Shown in pieces: positions 20,052 through 21,705 of a stretch of 21,705 nucleotides of DNA. Numbering within the stretch: position 1 is the stretch's first letter; every line of letters begins with the position of its first letter. Source of the stretch: an uncultured Clostridium sp. (GTDB lineage: Bacteria; Bacillota; Clostridia; TANB77; CAG-508). The position numbers and the translations under genes were made by a program. The stretch spans positions 1-21,705 of the forward strand of contig USAE01000026.1 of the NCBI GenBank assembly GCA_900552655.1, given 5' to 3'. Under the pieces are notes generated by a model. That model saw only the letters and a program-made list of their open reading frames with translations, had not been told where the DNA came from and did not search any database.

Positions 20052-21705
20052 CTAAATATTAAATTGGCTTTTATACATATTGTAATAATCTCCTTTTTTA
20101 GTAATTAATTCATTATGAGTACCAATTTCTGTAATACGTCCATTTTCTATAAAAACTATAAAGTCACAGCTTTTTATTGTAGATAACCTATGTGCAATAA
20201 TTATGGCTGTAGAAGTTTCAGTTAGTTTTAAAATAGCTTTTTTAACCATATTTTCTGTTAATAAATCTATATTACTTGTAGCCTCATCTAAAATTAAAAT
20301 AGGAGGATTTATAAGCATAATTCTGGCAATATTTAGTAATTGTATTTCGCCTTCAGAAAGCATATTTGGACTAGAAATATAAGTGTCATAACCTTGTGGT
20401 AACTTTTCTATAAAAGAATGTGCAAATGAGAGTTTAGCAGCATTTTTAATCTCTTCTAATGTTGCGTTAGGGTTTCCATATGCAATGTTTTCCTTTATAG
20501 TGCCTTCAAAAATTTTATTATCTTGTAAAACCATACCAATATTTTTTCTTAAATTAAAAATATTAAGATTTTTAATATTTATATTATCTAGTAAAATTTC
20601 ACCAGAAGTTATTTCGTAAAATCTATTTAACAAATTAACTATTGTGGTTTTTCCAGACCCAGTTTTGCCTACTATTGCAACTGTTTTACCAGCTGGTATA
20701 TATAAATTCAAATCTTTAATAAAAGTTTTTTGTGTATAAGAAAAAGATACATTTTTAAATTCTATAGAATAATTTGGTTTTGGTCCTAAAACAGTACTAG
20801 AATTTATAGGTAAGTTAGAATTATTATTATTAACAAATACTAATAATCTTTTTAAGGAAGCTAAAGCTATTTGCAATTCGCTTATTATAGAAGATATTTC
20901 ATTAAAAGGTCTAGTAAATAAATTAGTATAAATTAAAAATGTAGATATGTTTCCAATACTAATCTTACCATTCTTACAAAAAACAATTCCAAGCATAGAA
21001 ATAATAATATATGAAACATTATTAACAAATCTAGTACTAGGGTTTGCTAATGAAGAAAAAAATTGGGATTTATAACCATATTCATAAAGTTTTGAATTTT
21101 TTGCATTAAAAATGTTATTAGCTGTACTAGAGTAATTATAATTATCAAAAGTTTTTTTCCCAGTTATAAATTCTTCTATATATGAATTTAAATTAGCTAT
21201 TAAGTTAGATCTTTTTCTAAATATATTATTACTTCTAGAAATAATACATTTAGATATAGCAAACATTATAAATGATAATAAAATAAGAATAATAGTTAAA
21301 GAAATATTTAAATTTATCATTATAAAAATTGCTAAAATAGTAGTAAAAATACCATTTATAATTTTAGAAAAACTCTGAATAATTCCATTAGATACATTTT
21401 CTATATCTGTAGAAAACATAGTTACAATATCACCATCTTCAAACTTTTCTAAATAGAAAAGAGGTAAAGAATGCAATTTATTAAAAAGCAATTTTCTAAT
21501 ATTTTTAGAAAGTTTACTAGAATAACTACTTAAAGTAAAATTAACAATTAAATTACTAAAAAACAGACAAATGAATATAAGTGCGAGTATAATAAAATAG
21601 TATATTAAATTTGTATTACTTCCTAGTTTGTCTATTAAATTTCCTATTATAACTGGATAAATAATATTTAAACTAGCAGAAAGCATAGAAAATATAATTA
21701 TTAAT
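20052..21705 (-). CDS. ABC exporter with fused membrane and ATPase domains, N-terminus cut by window edge
   Basis: The open frame runs past the window edge without a stop. The first in-window ATG (21686) lies inside a hydrophobic segment, so the true start is upstream. The membrane domain is followed by a nucleotide-binding domain. Counting from the ATG at 21686, Walker A is GKTGSGKTT (340-348), the Q-loop MVLQDN follows, the signature is LSEGE (443-447), Walker B is LILDEATSNID (D467, E468) and the His-switch is IIAHRLST (H499). This is the half-transporter layout of MsbA- or LmrA-type exporters, which work as homodimers or with a partner half. The partner, if any, would be upstream, outside the window. 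The substrate is unknown. The signature has Glu where LSGGQ has the first Gly. Confidence 0.93.
   Translation of the reverse strand, partial: LIIIFSMLSASLNIIYPVIIGNLIDKLGSNTNLIYYFIILALIFICLFFSNLIVNFTLSSYSSKLSKNIRKLLFNKLHSLPLFYLEKFEDGDIVTMFSTDIENVSNGIIQSFSKIINGIFTTILAIFIMINLNISLTIILILLSFIMFAISKCIISRSNNIFRKRSNLIANLNSYIEEFITGKKTFDNYNYSSTANNIFNAKNSKLYEYGYKSQFFSSLANPSTRFVNNVSYIIISMLGIVFCKNGKISIGNISTFLIYTNLFTRPFNEISSIISELQIALASLKRLLVFVNNNNSNLPINSSTVLGPKPNYSIEFKNVSFSYTQKTFIKDLNLYIPAGKTVAIVGKTGSGKTTIVNLLNRFYEITSGEILLDNINIKNLNIFNLRKNIGMVLQDNKIFEGTIKENIAYGNPNATLEEIKNAAKLSFAHSFIEKLPQGYDTYISSPNMLSEGEIQLLNIARIMLINPPILILDEATSNIDLLTENMVKKAILKLTETSTAIIIAHRLSTIKSCDFIVFIENGRITEIGTHNELITKKGDYYNMYKSQFNI

Overview
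The window is AT-rich (roughly 30% GC), densely coded DNA from a low-GC Gram-positive bacterium, most likely a spore-forming member of Clostridia. The evidence is purine-rich AGGAGG-type ribosome sites on almost every gene, vegetative promoters with extended -10 boxes, a serine T-box leader, a LexA with a Bacillus-like operator-binding domain, a YtaF-type sporulation membrane protein, a SpoVD/Pbp2B-type penicillin-binding protein with PASTA domains, and a sortase. I cannot name a species.

Layout. 1-1205 (minus): two tandem HD-GYP cyclic-di-GMP phosphodiesterase-like paralogues, the second cut by the window edge. 1371-4916 (plus): smc. 5028-5648 (minus): ytaF-like. 5758-8370 (plus): a type IIA calcium P-type ATPase. 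8480-10756 (minus): class B penicillin-binding protein. 10964-11815 (plus): rsmA. 11969-12888 (plus): sortase plus a DUF951 zinc-ribbon-like protein. 13205-14299 (plus): an unrecognised winged-helix-like protein with a 48-bp tandem repeat. 14383-16880 (minus): serine T-box leader, DUF1653 protein, serS, then engB. 17083-18470 (plus): three unrecognised small proteins, two of them membrane-anchored with coiled coils. 18629-19483 (plus): lexA and a 54-residue protein. 19648-19989 (plus): an unrecognised small protein. 20052-21705 (minus): ABC exporter, N-terminus cut by the edge.

Most of the window is housekeeping: chromosome organisation (smc), envelope growth and surface display (penicillin-binding protein, sortase), ribosome maturation (rsmA, engB), translation (serS) and DNA damage control (lexA). 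Gene blocks are separated by clear intrinsic terminators, several of them bidirectional.

The least explained material is non-coding. Two 50-nt hairpin elements at 12962-13011 and 17377-17426 align without gaps, show a compensatory base-pair change, and each begins 2 nt after the T-tract of a terminator. A second pair of related hairpins lies at 4917-4960 and 10778-10827. A perfect 14-bp inverted repeat sits over the predicted -10 box of the penicillin-binding protein gene. The 17.0-18.5 kb block of unknown genes, including one with much higher GC than its surroundings, is the most accessory-looking part. I see no tRNA, rRNA, insertion sequence, CRISPR array or phage gene.
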